Origin: Bacteroides uniformis | Lineage (GTDB): Bacteria > Bacteroidota > Bacteroidia > Bacteroidales > Bacteroidaceae | Direction of reading: 5' to 3' | NCBI RefSeq assembly: GCF_025147485.1 | Contig: NZ_CP102263.1 | Span: forward strand, 3,051,501-3,115,500 | DNA: 64,000 bases | In this document: positions 7,187 through 15,950 of the stretch, piece by piece | Numbering within the stretch: position 1 is the first letter of the stretch | Layout: every line of letters begins with the position of its first letter | Program-made: the position numbers and the translations under genes | Notes under the pieces: generated by a model | What the model was told of the DNA's origin: nothing | The model's database searches: none | Seen by the model: only the letters and a program-made list of their open reading frames with translations

Positions 7187-7224
7187 GTTCGTTTATAGTC
7201 TCTTACCAGAAGGTAATGACGAAC
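7187..7224 (+). promoter_or_regulatory. Structured leader of the upxY transcript
   Basis: GTTCGT (7187-7192) can pair with ACGAAC (7219-7224), enclosing an inner hairpin TTACC-AGAA-GGTAA (7203-7216). No T-run follows, so it is not a simple terminator. UpxY proteins need the 5' leader of their own locus for antitermination, and this structure is a candidate recognition element. That role is inferred. The loop region also repeats ten bases of the inversion-site core (CGTTCGTTTA). Confidence 0.4.
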
Positions 7225-7361
7225 TGCAAAAAAACTGTTGGCAAGAAGGGCACAATGCTTGCTGTATTTTACATAAGTTGCTCGCAAATGATTGGATACC
7301 AGGTATATATCGAGGGTTCAAAGCCCCAGAGGAATACTCTTTTGTGAACAAAACAACGAAA

Positions 7362-7898
7362 ATGGAAACGGATAACGAGGTTGAAGTCTGGCATGCCATG
7401 CGTGCCACATACCGCAGAGAGCTTGATGCGGTGCATCTTCTCGAGAAGGAGAACCTCGGCTGTTTTGTCCCCATGCAATATAAGGTAAGTATCCGTAAGG
7501 GTAAGAAAGTCCGTACTTTGGTTCCCGTCATCCGTAATCTGGTTTTTGTCCATGCACGTCCTTCCGACGTACAGCGTGTTAAGTCTCAAATTACTTATTT
7601 GCAATATATAACCGATACTCGCAGTGGTCAGAAGATAATTATTCCCGACCATGAGATGCAGCGCTTCATCGCCGTTGCCGGAACCTATAACGACCATTTG
7701 CTTTATTTCCAGCCCGAAGAGTTGAATCTGTCGAAAGGAACTAGAGTCCGTATTACGGGTGGTGACTTTGCAGGTCAGGAGGGTATTTTTCTGAAAGTAA
7801 AGGGTGCACGTGACCGCCGTGTGGTTATAGAGATACAAGGTGTCATTGCTGTTGCCATGGCCACCATCCATCCGGACCTTATAGAAGTGATCAAATAA
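7362..7898 (+). CDS. upxY: UpxY-family capsule transcription antiterminator (NusG-like)
   Basis: The protein has 178 residues from the ATG at 7362; a TTG at 7278 would add 28 residues with no family similarity. Residues about 9-110 form a NusG N-terminal (NGN) domain beginning VWHAMRATYRRELDAVHLLE. A C-terminal KOW-like segment follows (LSKGTRVRITGGDFAGQEG). UpxY proteins are locus-specific antiterminators that let RNA polymerase cross the long capsule operon. As first gene after the invertible promoter and followed by upxZ, this is the standard head of a Bacteroides capsule locus. It would not be transcribed from the invertible promoter in the orientation shown. Confidence 0.93.
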   Translation: METDNEVEVWHAMRATYRRELDAVHLLEKENLGCFVPMQYKVSIRKGKKVRTLVPVIRNLVFVHARPSDVQRVKSQITYLQYITDTRSGQKIIIPDHEMQRFIAVAGTYNDHLLYFQPEELNLSKGTRVRITGGDFAGQEGIFLKVKGARDRRVVIEIQGVIAVAMATIHPDLIEVIK

Positions 7899-7970
7899 CG
7901 ATCACTATGTAGGATGTGGCGAAGTATCTTTTTTCCTCTTTAGAATCTAAAATCATAAATCTGAAATAAT

Positions 7971-8459
7971 ATGTCTCTTTTAGAAGAAGCACTCCTCCTT
8001 CAGCGTGCTGCGCACGATCTGATGTATTTGGGTATGGACGGGAGTCCTATTTATAGTGATGACTTGTCGCGTCGTAATGGTGAAGTTTATCGTTTGACTA
8101 CAACTTTATATAATTCCGGCACTTGGGGCACTACAGTGGAGGAACAGGCCAATGTATGTCTCGCTCTTTTAATGGGTTATAGTGCCTCGTTTGTCGACCA
8201 CGGTGAGAAACAGCAGCATGTGCAGGAGGTTCTGAACCGTTGTTGGGATATTCTGGATACTCTTCCCGCATCTTTGCTGAAGCTCCGTCTGCTCACTGCT
8301 TGTTATGGAGAGGTTTTCGATGAGCCTTTGGCAGATGAAGCTCACTCCATCATTGCCTCTTGGAATGCTGCATTGCTGACTGCCGAACAGCAGGAAGCTG
8401 TTGATGAGTTTCAGAACGTGATGGAGAATCCTTATCCGTGGGAGGAAGTGAAAGACTAA
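7971..8459 (+). CDS. upxZ: UpxZ-family inhibitor of capsule antitermination
   Basis: A 162-residue, mostly helical protein beginning MSLLEEALLLQRAAHDLMYL, with conserved SDDLSRRNGEVYRLTTTLY and a C-terminal NPYPWEEV. It follows upxY by 72 bp, the usual order. In B. fragilis, UpxZ proteins inhibit the UpxY proteins of other capsule loci, so that few capsules are made at once. This role is known for the family and assumed here. Confidence 0.9.
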   Translation: MSLLEEALLLQRAAHDLMYLGMDGSPIYSDDLSRRNGEVYRLTTTLYNSGTWGTTVEEQANVCLALLMGYSASFVDHGEKQQHVQEVLNRCWDILDTLPASLLKLRLLTACYGEVFDEPLADEAHSIIASWNAALLTAEQQEAVDEFQNVMENPYPWEEVKD

Positions 8460-8520
8460 GCGTCTCGCAATGTTCCCATTTGATGACCATTCATGCAGCT
8501 TGTTTAAAAAGAAGTTTGTT

Positions 8521-8620
8521 GCAAGCTAATGTTAAATTCAAAACTAATTAATTAACAAAACTCGGTTTAGGTCACAGTTATGTGCCCTTTCAAAGGGAGA
8601 GGCCCTGAATAGAGTGCTTA
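8521..8620 (+). repeat. Leader repeat, copy 1 (also at 32436-32535)
   Basis: About 100 bp between upxZ and legB are roughly 83-85% identical to 32436-32535, without gaps. The longest identical run covers GTTAAATTCAAAACTAATTA and 11 further bases. The second copy follows a transposase tail and precedes a gmd remnant, so the repeat marks an old junction used in rearrangement of the capsule locus. Confidence 0.85.
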
Positions 8621-8628
8621 CCATATAT

Positions 8629-9837
8629 ATGTTTAACTTAGAAAAATTTATAGCTGATTCGGTGACTTCACGTCCTGTCAGCATGTTTGCAGCAGATATT
8701 GAGGCGAACCGGAAAACACTTATCGCTGAAATTAAGAATAAGAAAGTATGTGTCATAGGTGGTGCCGGATCAATCGGTTCCAGCTTCATAAAGGCGGTGT
8801 TGCGCTTTGAACCAAAAAGTGTCGTTATCGTTGACCTCAACGAGAACGGACTGGCTGAGCTGGTTCGTGATGTGCGTTCTACTGAAGGACTCTATGTGCC
8901 AGAGGAGTTCCGCTGTTACACCCTCAATTTTGCAGATTCTATCTTCGAGCGTATCTTTCGCGAGGAGAAAGGTTTCGATATTGTAGCCAATTTCTCAGCT
9001 CATAAACATGTGCGTTCTGAGAAAGATCGCTATAGTGTACAGGCACTTATTGAAAATAACGATATCAAGGCAAAGAAGTTGATGGATTTGCTCACTGTAT
9101 ATCCACCAAAGCATTTCTTCTGCGTTTCTACAGATAAGGCCGCCAATCCAGTGAACATCATGGGCGCATCAAAGCGCATCATGGAAGATTTGGTAATGGC
9201 TTACAACAAGTATTTTAAAGTTACAGCTGCACGTTTTGCTAATGTAGCATTCTCAAATGGTTCACTTCCTGATGGATGGTTGCATCGTTTGCAGAAAAAA
9301 CAGCCATTGGCAGCACCTTCTGATGTAAAACGTTATTTCGTATCACCAGAAGAATCGGGTCAGATCTGTATGTTGGCTTGTATTCTTGGTAAGGGTGGCG
9401 AAGTATTCTTTCCTAAATTGGGAGAAGACCAGATGCTGACCTTCTCTGCTATCTGTGACGACTTCGTGAAAGCTGAAGGCTTCAAGAAAGTCGAGTGTGA
9501 TAATGAACCTGCTGCTAAGCAGTATGCAGCCAATATGAGTTACGAAAGTGATTCTTATCCTGTTGTTTATTTCAAGAGCGATACGACCGGTGAGAAGGCT
9601 TACGAAGAATTTTATGTTCCTGGAGAACAAATCAATATGGAGCGCTATATGGCGCTTGGTGTTGTAGAGGAAACAACAAGACGTCCTATGGAAGAGGTTA
9701 ATCAGTTTTTCATTGATCTTGAAACCCTTTTCTCTAATGAAGATTTCACCAAGGCTCAGGTTGTAGAAGCTATTAAGAAGTTTATCCCTAACTTCGAGCA
9801 TGAAGAGACCGGTAAGAACCTTGATCAGAAAATGTAA
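8629..9837 (+). CDS. legB: UDP-GlcNAc 4,6-dehydratase, retaining type (LegB-like)
   Basis: The protein has 402 residues from ATG 8629; a GTG at 8614 is less likely. It has a short-chain dehydrogenase fold with NAD motif GGAGSIGSS and the sequence STDKAANPVNIMGASKRIMED. The catalytic position is Met (MGASK) rather than the Tyr of inverting FlaA1/PseB enzymes. That is the pattern of retaining dehydratases (PglF, CapD, LegB) and points to legionaminic or bacillosamine chemistry rather than pseudaminic acid. It should make the UDP-4-keto-6-deoxy sugar used by the aminotransferase that follows. It is the first biosynthetic gene of the capsule operon. Confidence 0.85.
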   Translation: MFNLEKFIADSVTSRPVSMFAADIEANRKTLIAEIKNKKVCVIGGAGSIGSSFIKAVLRFEPKSVVIVDLNENGLAELVRDVRSTEGLYVPEEFRCYTLNFADSIFERIFREEKGFDIVANFSAHKHVRSEKDRYSVQALIENNDIKAKKLMDLLTVYPPKHFFCVSTDKAANPVNIMGASKRIMEDLVMAYNKYFKVTAARFANVAFSNGSLPDGWLHRLQKKQPLAAPSDVKRYFVSPEESGQICMLACILGKGGEVFFPKLGEDQMLTFSAICDDFVKAEGFKKVECDNEPAAKQYAANMSYESDSYPVVYFKSDTTGEKAYEEFYVPGEQINMERYMALGVVEETTRRPMEEVNQFFIDLETLFSNEDFTKAQVVEAIKKFIPNFEHEETGKNLDQKM

Positions 9838-9887
9838 TATTGAAAAGTATCCTTGAGAGTTTAACTCGAAAACAATAGAGAATAAAC

Positions 9888-11111
9888 ATGGCTGATTATA
9901 AAAATACGGTAGACTTTATTAAGTCAGTATATGGTAACCAAGAGTTTACCCCACTGGCTGTTCCCGTTTTTGTGGGCAATGAAAAGAAATATCTCAATGA
10001 GTGTATTGATACCACCTTCGTTTCTTCTGTAGGTAAGTTTGTTGATCGCTTTGAAGAAGATATGGCTAAATATACAGACGCTAAGAAGGCTGTAGTTTGT
10101 GTGAGCGGTACCAATGCACTTCACATGGCATTGCAGTTGGTTGGCGTCAAAAAGGATGATGAAGTGCTTACACAGGCGCTGACCTTTATCGCTACTTGTA
10201 ATGCATTGAGTTACATTGGTTCTCATGCCGTATTTTTGGATGTTGACCGTTCTACAATGGGACTCTCTCCAGATGCCATGAAAGCATGGCTCCAAAAGAA
10301 TGCAGAGGTTCGTAAGAACACTCGCATTGGAGAACTCGATAAGAGTTTTGATTTTGCATATCAAGAAGATGAACTTGCATGTTACAACAAGAATACTGGT
10401 CGTAGAATTAAAGCTTGCGTACCAATGCACTCATTCGGTCATCCAGTACGCATAGAGGAAATTGCAGCACTTTGTGCAGAATGGCATATCGAACTTGTTG
10501 AGGATGCTGCAGAATCTATAGGTTCAACTTATAAAGGCAAGCATACCGGTACCTTTGGTAAGGTAGGTGCTATCAGCTTCAATGGTAACAAAACAATCAC
10601 TACTGGTGGTGGTGGTATGTTGCTTTTCAATGATGAGGAGTTTGGTGCTTATGCTAAGCATATAACCACTCAGGCTAAGATATCCCATCGTTGGGAGTTC
10701 CGTCACGATCATGTAGGCTACAACTATCGTATGCCTAACATTAATGCTGCCCTTGGTTGTGCCCAGCTAGAAAATCTTGATAAGTATGTGGCAAGCAAGC
10801 GCAAGGTTGCTGCAAAATATGAAGCATATTTCAAGAATGTAGAGGATATTGAGTTCTTTGTAGACTCTCCAGATACATATTCAAACTATTGGCTCAATGC
10901 TGTTATTCTCAAGGATAAGGAAGCACAGATTGATTTCCTTACTCAGACAAACGATAATGGTGTTATGACTCGTCCTATCTGGGAACTCATGAATCGTTTG
11001 CCAATGTTTGAGAATTGTGAGAATGACGGATTGAAGAACACTATCTACTTTGCTGATCGTGTAGTTAATATCCCAAGCTCTGTACGTCCTTCTGATTTAT
11101 CAAGGGAATAA
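9888..11111 (+). CDS. legC: LegC-family sugar aminotransferase
   Basis: The protein has 407 residues. The start region PLAVPVFVGNEKKYLNECID with FVSSVGKFVDRFEED is characteristic of the LegC family of the DegT/DnrJ/EryC1 PLP aminotransferases. The PLP lysine is in SFNGNKTITTGGGG. It should aminate C4 of the product of the preceding dehydratase. The stop overlaps the start of the next gene by one base (TAATG), which indicates coupled translation. Confidence 0.88.
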   Translation: MADYKNTVDFIKSVYGNQEFTPLAVPVFVGNEKKYLNECIDTTFVSSVGKFVDRFEEDMAKYTDAKKAVVCVSGTNALHMALQLVGVKKDDEVLTQALTFIATCNALSYIGSHAVFLDVDRSTMGLSPDAMKAWLQKNAEVRKNTRIGELDKSFDFAYQEDELACYNKNTGRRIKACVPMHSFGHPVRIEEIAALCAEWHIELVEDAAESIGSTYKGKHTGTFGKVGAISFNGNKTITTGGGGMLLFNDEEFGAYAKHITTQAKISHRWEFRHDHVGYNYRMPNINAALGCAQLENLDKYVASKRKVAAKYEAYFKNVEDIEFFVDSPDTYSNYWLNAVILKDKEAQIDFLTQTNDNGVMTRPIWELMNRLPMFENCENDGLKNTIYFADRVVNIPSSVRPSDLSRE

Positions 11112-11752
11112 TGAATAAACCACTAATACTTATAGGCGGAGGCGGTCATTGCAAGTCAGTGATTGAAGCTGCTGAGAGCGCTGGCTACAGCATTCTTGGG
11201 ATACTTGATATGCCTGAGGATGTAGGTAATGAGGTACTCCCTGGTTATAAGGTGATTGGTACTGATGATGATATTCCTACATATGTTGATCAGGTAGAAT
11301 TTGTCATTACTGTTGGCTTTATCATGAATCCGATCATTCGTATAAAGATTTTTAATAAAGTAAAAGAGGCTGGCGGTAAGTTGGCGACTGTTGTTGCCTC
11401 AACTGCTCTTGTATCTAAATATGCAACAATAGGTGAAGGTACAGTTGTTCTCCACCATGCATTTGTAAATGCAAGTGCAAAAGTAGGCAAGAATGTTATC
11501 ATTAACACTTTTGTTAATATTGAACATGATGCCGAAATTGGCGACCAATGTCATATTTCAACAGGGGCAATGATTAATGGTGAATGCAAGATAGGAGAAC
11601 GAGTATTTGTCGGTAGTCAATCTGTATTGGCTAATTGCATCACAGTCGGTGAAGACATAATTATTGGAGCCGGTTCCGTTGTCAGAAAATCTATATCAAA
11701 GAAAGGTATTTATGCAGGTAATCCAGCCATTATCAAAGTAAAAACGAAATGA
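11111..11752 (+). CDS. NeuD/PglD-like sugar O/N-acetyltransferase
   Basis: The protein has 213 residues. A Rossmann-like N-terminal domain (LILIGGGGHCKSVIEAA) is followed by a left-handed beta-helix of hexapeptide repeats, including HHAFVNASAKVGKNVIINT, and a GAGSVV turn. This two-domain layout is that of PglD and NeuD. Following a LegB/LegC pair, it most likely acetylates the 4-amino group (LegH role). It overlaps the next gene by four bases. It is the only intact hexapeptide-repeat acetyltransferase in the locus; the others are broken. Confidence 0.85.
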   Translation: MNKPLILIGGGGHCKSVIEAAESAGYSILGILDMPEDVGNEVLPGYKVIGTDDDIPTYVDQVEFVITVGFIMNPIIRIKIFNKVKEAGGKLATVVASTALVSKYATIGEGTVVLHHAFVNASAKVGKNVIINTFVNIEHDAEIGDQCHISTGAMINGECKIGERVFVGSQSVLANCITVGEDIIIGAGSVVRKSISKKGIYAGNPAIIKVKTK

Positions 11753-12588
11753 ATGATACTGTCATATTGACTTTTACTTATCCTCTGATAGAACCTTATT
11801 TTGAAGATTTTTTAAAATCTTGTGAAACTCAGACAAATAAGGAATTTGACATTATTATTGTGAATGATGGGCTTACATCATTACAATCAATGATCGATTG
11901 TCATCCATCACTGAATGTTTCTATAAAAGATTACAAAGGTACAATTTCAGAGAATCGTATTTATGGTTTGAATCTAGCTAAGCAGAAAGAATATAAGTAT
12001 GTTATCCTTGCAGATAGCGACGATTTCTTTTCTGCAAACAGAGTACAGAAAACGAAAGATCTTCTATCCAAGTATGAGATTGTTGCCAATGAGTTTGATT
12101 TGGTTAATATAAATGGGGAAGAACTTGTTACTAATTATATTTCTCACAGATTGAAAAGTGGGATTATAATAGGTTTTGAATTTATCAAGGAGAAAAATGT
12201 AATAGGTTTTTCAAATTCTGCATTTCGTGCAGAACTCATACCGGAGAAACTATCAATACCCCAGGATGTTGCAGTAGTTGATTGGTTCTTTTATACATTA
12301 CTACTTCATGCTGGACATAAGGCTGTCTTTTCAAATGAGATGATTACATATTATCGTCAGTATAGTGATAATATGATTGGTATCAATAATGAAACACTAG
12401 ATAACTATAAAAAGAAATTGGCACTAAAAGCAATGCATTATAGATATCTTTCATCTTCTTTTACGGAATTTGAAGAATTAGCAAAAAAATATAGTAAAGA
12501 GAAAAATCTGACTGATATTCAGGTTTCTACTTTATTGCAAAATAATAAAATTACATATCCTCTTTGGTGGGAAAATATTAAAATATAA
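11749..12588 (+). CDS. Glycosyltransferase family 2-like protein
   Basis: The protein has 279 residues. It has a GT-A fold start (VILTFTYPLIEPYFEDFLKS), then DIIIVNDG and the DxD-type metal site in YVILADSDDFF. The acceptor and donor are unknown. Placed between the acetyltransferase and the nonulosonic acid synthase, with a four-base overlap upstream and 3-bp spacing downstream, it belongs to the same translational unit and builds the capsule repeat unit on the cytoplasmic face of the membrane. Confidence 0.75.
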   Translation: MNDTVILTFTYPLIEPYFEDFLKSCETQTNKEFDIIIVNDGLTSLQSMIDCHPSLNVSIKDYKGTISENRIYGLNLAKQKEYKYVILADSDDFFSANRVQKTKDLLSKYEIVANEFDLVNINGEELVTNYISHRLKSGIIIGFEFIKEKNVIGFSNSAFRAELIPEKLSIPQDVAVVDWFFYTLLLHAGHKAVFSNEMITYYRQYSDNMIGINNETLDNYKKKLALKAMHYRYLSSSFTEFEELAKKYSKEKNLTDIQVSTLLQNNKITYPLWWENIKI

Positions 12589-12591
12589 GAT

Positions 12592-13641
12592 ATGGGTAAA
12601 TATCCTTACATCGTAGCAGAAATAGGTGGTAACCATAATGGTGATATCGAGTTAGGAAAAAAAATGATCAAGGCAGCAAAGGAATGTGGTGCTGATGCTG
12701 TTAAGTTTCAACTCTATAGAAGAGAGGATCTTTGGACAGAAGATCATTTGAAGGAACTTAATGATGGAGTTGTAAAATTGGAAAACGTTTCTAATTGGTC
12801 AACTAAGGAACTTGGGCTTAACAACATCTTTGAGCAGGTTGATAAGTTTGCAGTACAAGAGCAGGAGCACATTGAATTTTTTAATTACGCTCGTGAACTT
12901 GGTATTGATTATGGTACATCTGCATTCACAAAGAAGGATGTTGACTTCTGTATTGATCAGAAATGTGCAAATCTCAAGGTTGCATCTTGTGATGTAACAA
13001 ATCTAGATCTTATAGAGTATGTAATTTCTAAAGACTATCCTACACAGATAGCACTCGGTATGGCAAGTCTTGCAGAGATTGAAGCTGTTGTAAAGCTTAT
13101 ACCAGAGAGATTCAAGCATAATGTGACACTTTTACATTGTGTTTCGCTATATCCTCCTAAGGATGAATATGTCAACCTCAATTTCCTTCATACACTTCGT
13201 CAAGCATTTGGCATGGAAGTCGGCTATTCTGACCATACATTTGGATTTTCTATACCTCTAGCGGCCATTGCACTTGGAGCTACTGTAATTGAAAAGCATT
13301 TTACTCTTGATAAGAATCTTCCAGGTTGGGATCACAAAGTATCTGCAAATCCTGAAGAAATGCGTATTATTGCATCAGAGTCTAAGCGAATTGTTGATGC
13401 GTTAGGAAATGGAATTAAGGTTGTTTCTGATGATGAAATAGCAAAGCAGAAAAAATTCCGTAGAAGCATTACAACTGCAGATTCGCTTAAAGCTGGTCAG
13501 GAAATCACTTATAACGATATTCTCTTCAAACGTCCTGGAACAGGAATCCCGGCAGATAGGTTTAAAGAAGTTATCGGTCGTCACGTAAATCGTGACATTG
13601 AGGAAAATAAAACTTTGTTTTGGGAGGATCTCGTAAAATGA
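12592..13641 (+). CDS. legI: Nonulosonic acid synthase (LegI/NeuB family)
   Basis: The protein has 349 residues. An N-terminal NeuB TIM barrel (YIVAEIGGNHNGDIELGKKM, then VKFQLYRREDLW and EKHFTLDKNLPGWDHKVSA) is followed by a C-terminal antifreeze-like SAF domain (about residues 285-349, SLKAGQEITYNDILFKRPG). The enzyme condenses phosphoenolpyruvate with a six-carbon aminosugar to give a nine-carbon acid. Given the LegB/LegC neighbours, the product is probably legionaminic acid or a relative rather than sialic acid. The stop overlaps legF by four bases. Confidence 0.88.
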   Translation: MGKYPYIVAEIGGNHNGDIELGKKMIKAAKECGADAVKFQLYRREDLWTEDHLKELNDGVVKLENVSNWSTKELGLNNIFEQVDKFAVQEQEHIEFFNYARELGIDYGTSAFTKKDVDFCIDQKCANLKVASCDVTNLDLIEYVISKDYPTQIALGMASLAEIEAVVKLIPERFKHNVTLLHCVSLYPPKDEYVNLNFLHTLRQAFGMEVGYSDHTFGFSIPLAAIALGATVIEKHFTLDKNLPGWDHKVSANPEEMRIIASESKRIVDALGNGIKVVSDDEIAKQKKFRRSITTADSLKAGQEITYNDILFKRPGTGIPADRFKEVIGRHVNRDIEENKTLFWEDLVK

Positions 13642-14324
13642 TAGCTATTATTCCTGCTCGTGGAGGTTCTAAAGGACTTCCAGGAAAAAATATCAAGGAG
13701 ATGTGTGATAAGCCTCTGATTGCATATACAATTGAGGCAGCCCTTAAATCCAAATCTATTGATCATGTCATTCTTTCTACTGATGACGAGGAAATAGCTG
13801 CGGTTGCTAAAAAATATGGAGCAGAGGTTCCTTTTATGCGTCCTGCAGAATTGGCTTCAGACACTGCAATGGCTGTAGATAATTATATCTATACCATTGG
13901 CAGACTTGAAAAAGAATGGAACACAAAGATTGATTCATTTGTTGTTCTTCAGCCAACATCCCCTTTACGTATAGCTGAAGATATTGACGGTGCAGTTGAA
14001 TTATTTAATGCTCGCAATGCAGACTCTGTTGTAACTTACGTGAAAGAAGCTCATCCTATTTTCTGGCATAAAAAAATAGACGAAAATAATAAGCTCGAAG
14101 ATATTTTCGAAGGTACAATTGCTAATAGACAGGAACTTCCTATAACATATTATCCTAATGGGGCTGTATATGTATTCTCTACAGAAATGATTCGCCAAAA
14201 AAAATATTATACAGATAAATCTTATGCTTATATTATGCCGAGAGAAAGATCTATTGATATTGATTTTATTGACGATTTTAAGTATGCAGAATTTCTTATG
14301 AGCAATAGTAAGGACAAAAAATGA
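13638..14324 (+). CDS. legF: CMP-nonulosonic acid synthetase (LegF/NeuA family)
   Basis: The protein has 228 residues from the ATG at 13638, which overlaps the synthase stop. It shows the nucleotide-binding start MIAIIPARGGSKGLPGKNIK, the LQPTSPLR motif and a conserved DIDFIDDF near the end. It activates the nonulosonic acid with CTP for transfer. An upstream TTG in the same frame (13620) is rejected because it lies inside legI and adds nothing conserved. Confidence 0.9.
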   Translation: MIAIIPARGGSKGLPGKNIKEMCDKPLIAYTIEAALKSKSIDHVILSTDDEEIAAVAKKYGAEVPFMRPAELASDTAMAVDNYIYTIGRLEKEWNTKIDSFVVLQPTSPLRIAEDIDGAVELFNARNADSVVTYVKEAHPIFWHKKIDENNKLEDIFEGTIANRQELPITYYPNGAVYVFSTEMIRQKKYYTDKSYAYIMPRERSIDIDFIDDFKYAEFLMSNSKDKK

Positions 14325-14390
14325 ATTAAAATTTTATATTCTTTCTGATAGAATGATGTTGTATTTCATTATTCTTTTTTTAGAAGAATT

Positions 14391-14898
14391 ATGAAATTAT
14401 TTTCACCAGATTAAAAAATAATTACCTAGAATGTTTAAGGAAAACATCATACTATAGGCATCAAAATGGTCGTTTAAATTTATTATCCTATAAATATAAT
14501 CAAATAAGACTGATAAAATTGTCATATATTCTTGGATTTAGTATCGGATTCGATTCTTTGGGATATGGATACTATCTACCCCATCATGGAACAATTGTTA
14601 TAGGTGATAGTAATCTAATAGGCAAATATTCACAAGCATCTGGCTTACTGATATTGGTAAGGTGATTGATGATTCATGTTTGATTGGATCTGGTGTAATT
14701 ATGACAAGTAACCTTACCTTGGGTAATAATGTTCAAATAGGAGCTAATTCACTTGTTAATAATACTTTCAATCAAAATGATATACTTATAGCAGGCTCAC
14801 CTGCTCTTGTTCGAAAACAAGAACTTTCACCTTGGTGGGGGACTCAAAGGATATATAAGATTGAGCAACTAAAGAAATCAATGAATTTAGATATATAA
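14391..14898 (+). pseudogene. Hexapeptide acyltransferase, frameshifted (serine acetyltransferase-like)
   Basis: Three frame segments together make one acyltransferase. ATG 14391 gives only MKLFSPD before a stop. A second frame carries LKNNYLECLRKTSYYRHQNG, then LGYGYYLPHHGTIVIGDSN. A third (from about 14630) carries LTDIGKVIDDSCLIGSGVIM, ending in a NNVQIGANSLVNNTF hexapeptide segment and GTQRIYKIEQLKKS. At least two single-base indels separate them. The order and motifs are those of serine O-acetyltransferase-like capsule acyltransferases. It cannot make an active enzyme as sequenced. Confidence 0.75.
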
Positions 14899-14902
14899 TC
14901 AT

Positions 14903-15949
14903 ATGTCAGAGAATATTATTTTGAGTACTGCTACTGTTATTGAGGCTTTAAATAAACTGGAATTTATTGAAAATAAAGTTTATACGCTCTTTGTTTTAGA
15001 TAAAAGAACACTTCAATTAATAGGTACACTTACGGATGGGGATATTAGGCGTTATCTAATAAATGGTGGTTCTGTAAATGGTAGTATATGTGACGCAATG
15101 AATACTAACTTTAAGTATATTCTTGGAACTGATAAGAATACGCTTAGTAATTTGCACAAATTTCGTGAACTTGGAATTTGGGTAATACCAGTATTGGATA
15201 ATGAGAAACATATAATTGAAGTGTTTAATCTTCGAACCCATAAATCTCTACTACCTATTGATGCCGTATTGATGGCTGGTGGTAAAGGCGAACGATTAAG
15301 ACCTTTAACAGAAAAGATACCAAAACCATTAGTAAAAGTAGGTGATAAGTGCATTATCGATTACAATATTGATAGACTTATTGAGTATGGGGTAAAGCAT
15401 ATTAACGTAACTGTTAATTACCTAAAGGAACAAATGCACGAGCATTTCACCAAACCTTTTAACGGAGTTAAGGTAACAACTATTGAAGAACCAAAATTTC
15501 TTGGTACGATAGGAAGTGTTCAGTTCGTTAAAAAATTCTATAATGATACTGTGCTACTTATGAATTCTGACTTATTTACAAATATAGATTTTGAGGACTT
15601 TTATTTGCATTTTAAAGAGCATAATGCCATGATGAGCGTTGCTGCAGTTCCTTATAATGTTAATATTCCATTTGGCATACTAGACTTAAATGGAAGAAAT
15701 ATTAAGGGATTACTTGAAAAGCCTAATTATAACTATTATGCTAATGGTGGTATTTACCTTATCAAGCGTGAAGCACTTGATTTGATACCAAAAGATGAAT
15801 TCTTTAATGCAACGGATTTAATTGAAAGACTTATTGGCAATAATCATAGGGTTATTCGATATCCATTAAATGGAACTTGGATTGATATAGGACAACAGGC
15901 TGATTTAGCTAAAGCAAGGGAGTTGGTAAAACATTTAAATAATAAGTAA
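14903..15949 (+). CDS. CBS-domain sugar nucleotidyltransferase (PtmE-like)
   Basis: The protein has 348 residues. Residues about 1-115 form a CBS pair (TLTDGDIRRYLINGG; GIWVIPVLDNEKHI). An NTP-transferase domain follows with DAVLMAGGKGERLRPLTEKI-type signature, KPLVKVGDK, LLMNSDLFTNIDFEDF and GTWIDIGQQADL. CBS plus nucleotidyltransferase is the architecture of PtmE, the glucosamine-1-phosphate guanylyltransferase of GDP-linked legionaminic acid synthesis in Campylobacter. With LegB, LegC, LegI and LegF nearby this role is plausible here, but the nucleotide and sugar are not proven. Confidence 0.78.
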   Translation: MSENIILSTATVIEALNKLEFIENKVYTLFVLDKRTLQLIGTLTDGDIRRYLINGGSVNGSICDAMNTNFKYILGTDKNTLSNLHKFRELGIWVIPVLDNEKHIIEVFNLRTHKSLLPIDAVLMAGGKGERLRPLTEKIPKPLVKVGDKCIIDYNIDRLIEYGVKHINVTVNYLKEQMHEHFTKPFNGVKVTTIEEPKFLGTIGSVQFVKKFYNDTVLLMNSDLFTNIDFEDFYLHFKEHNAMMSVAAVPYNVNIPFGILDLNGRNIKGLLEKPNYNYYANGGIYLIKREALDLIPKDEFFNATDLIERLIGNNHRVIRYPLNGTWIDIGQQADLAKARELVKHLNNK

Positions 15950-15950
15950 T

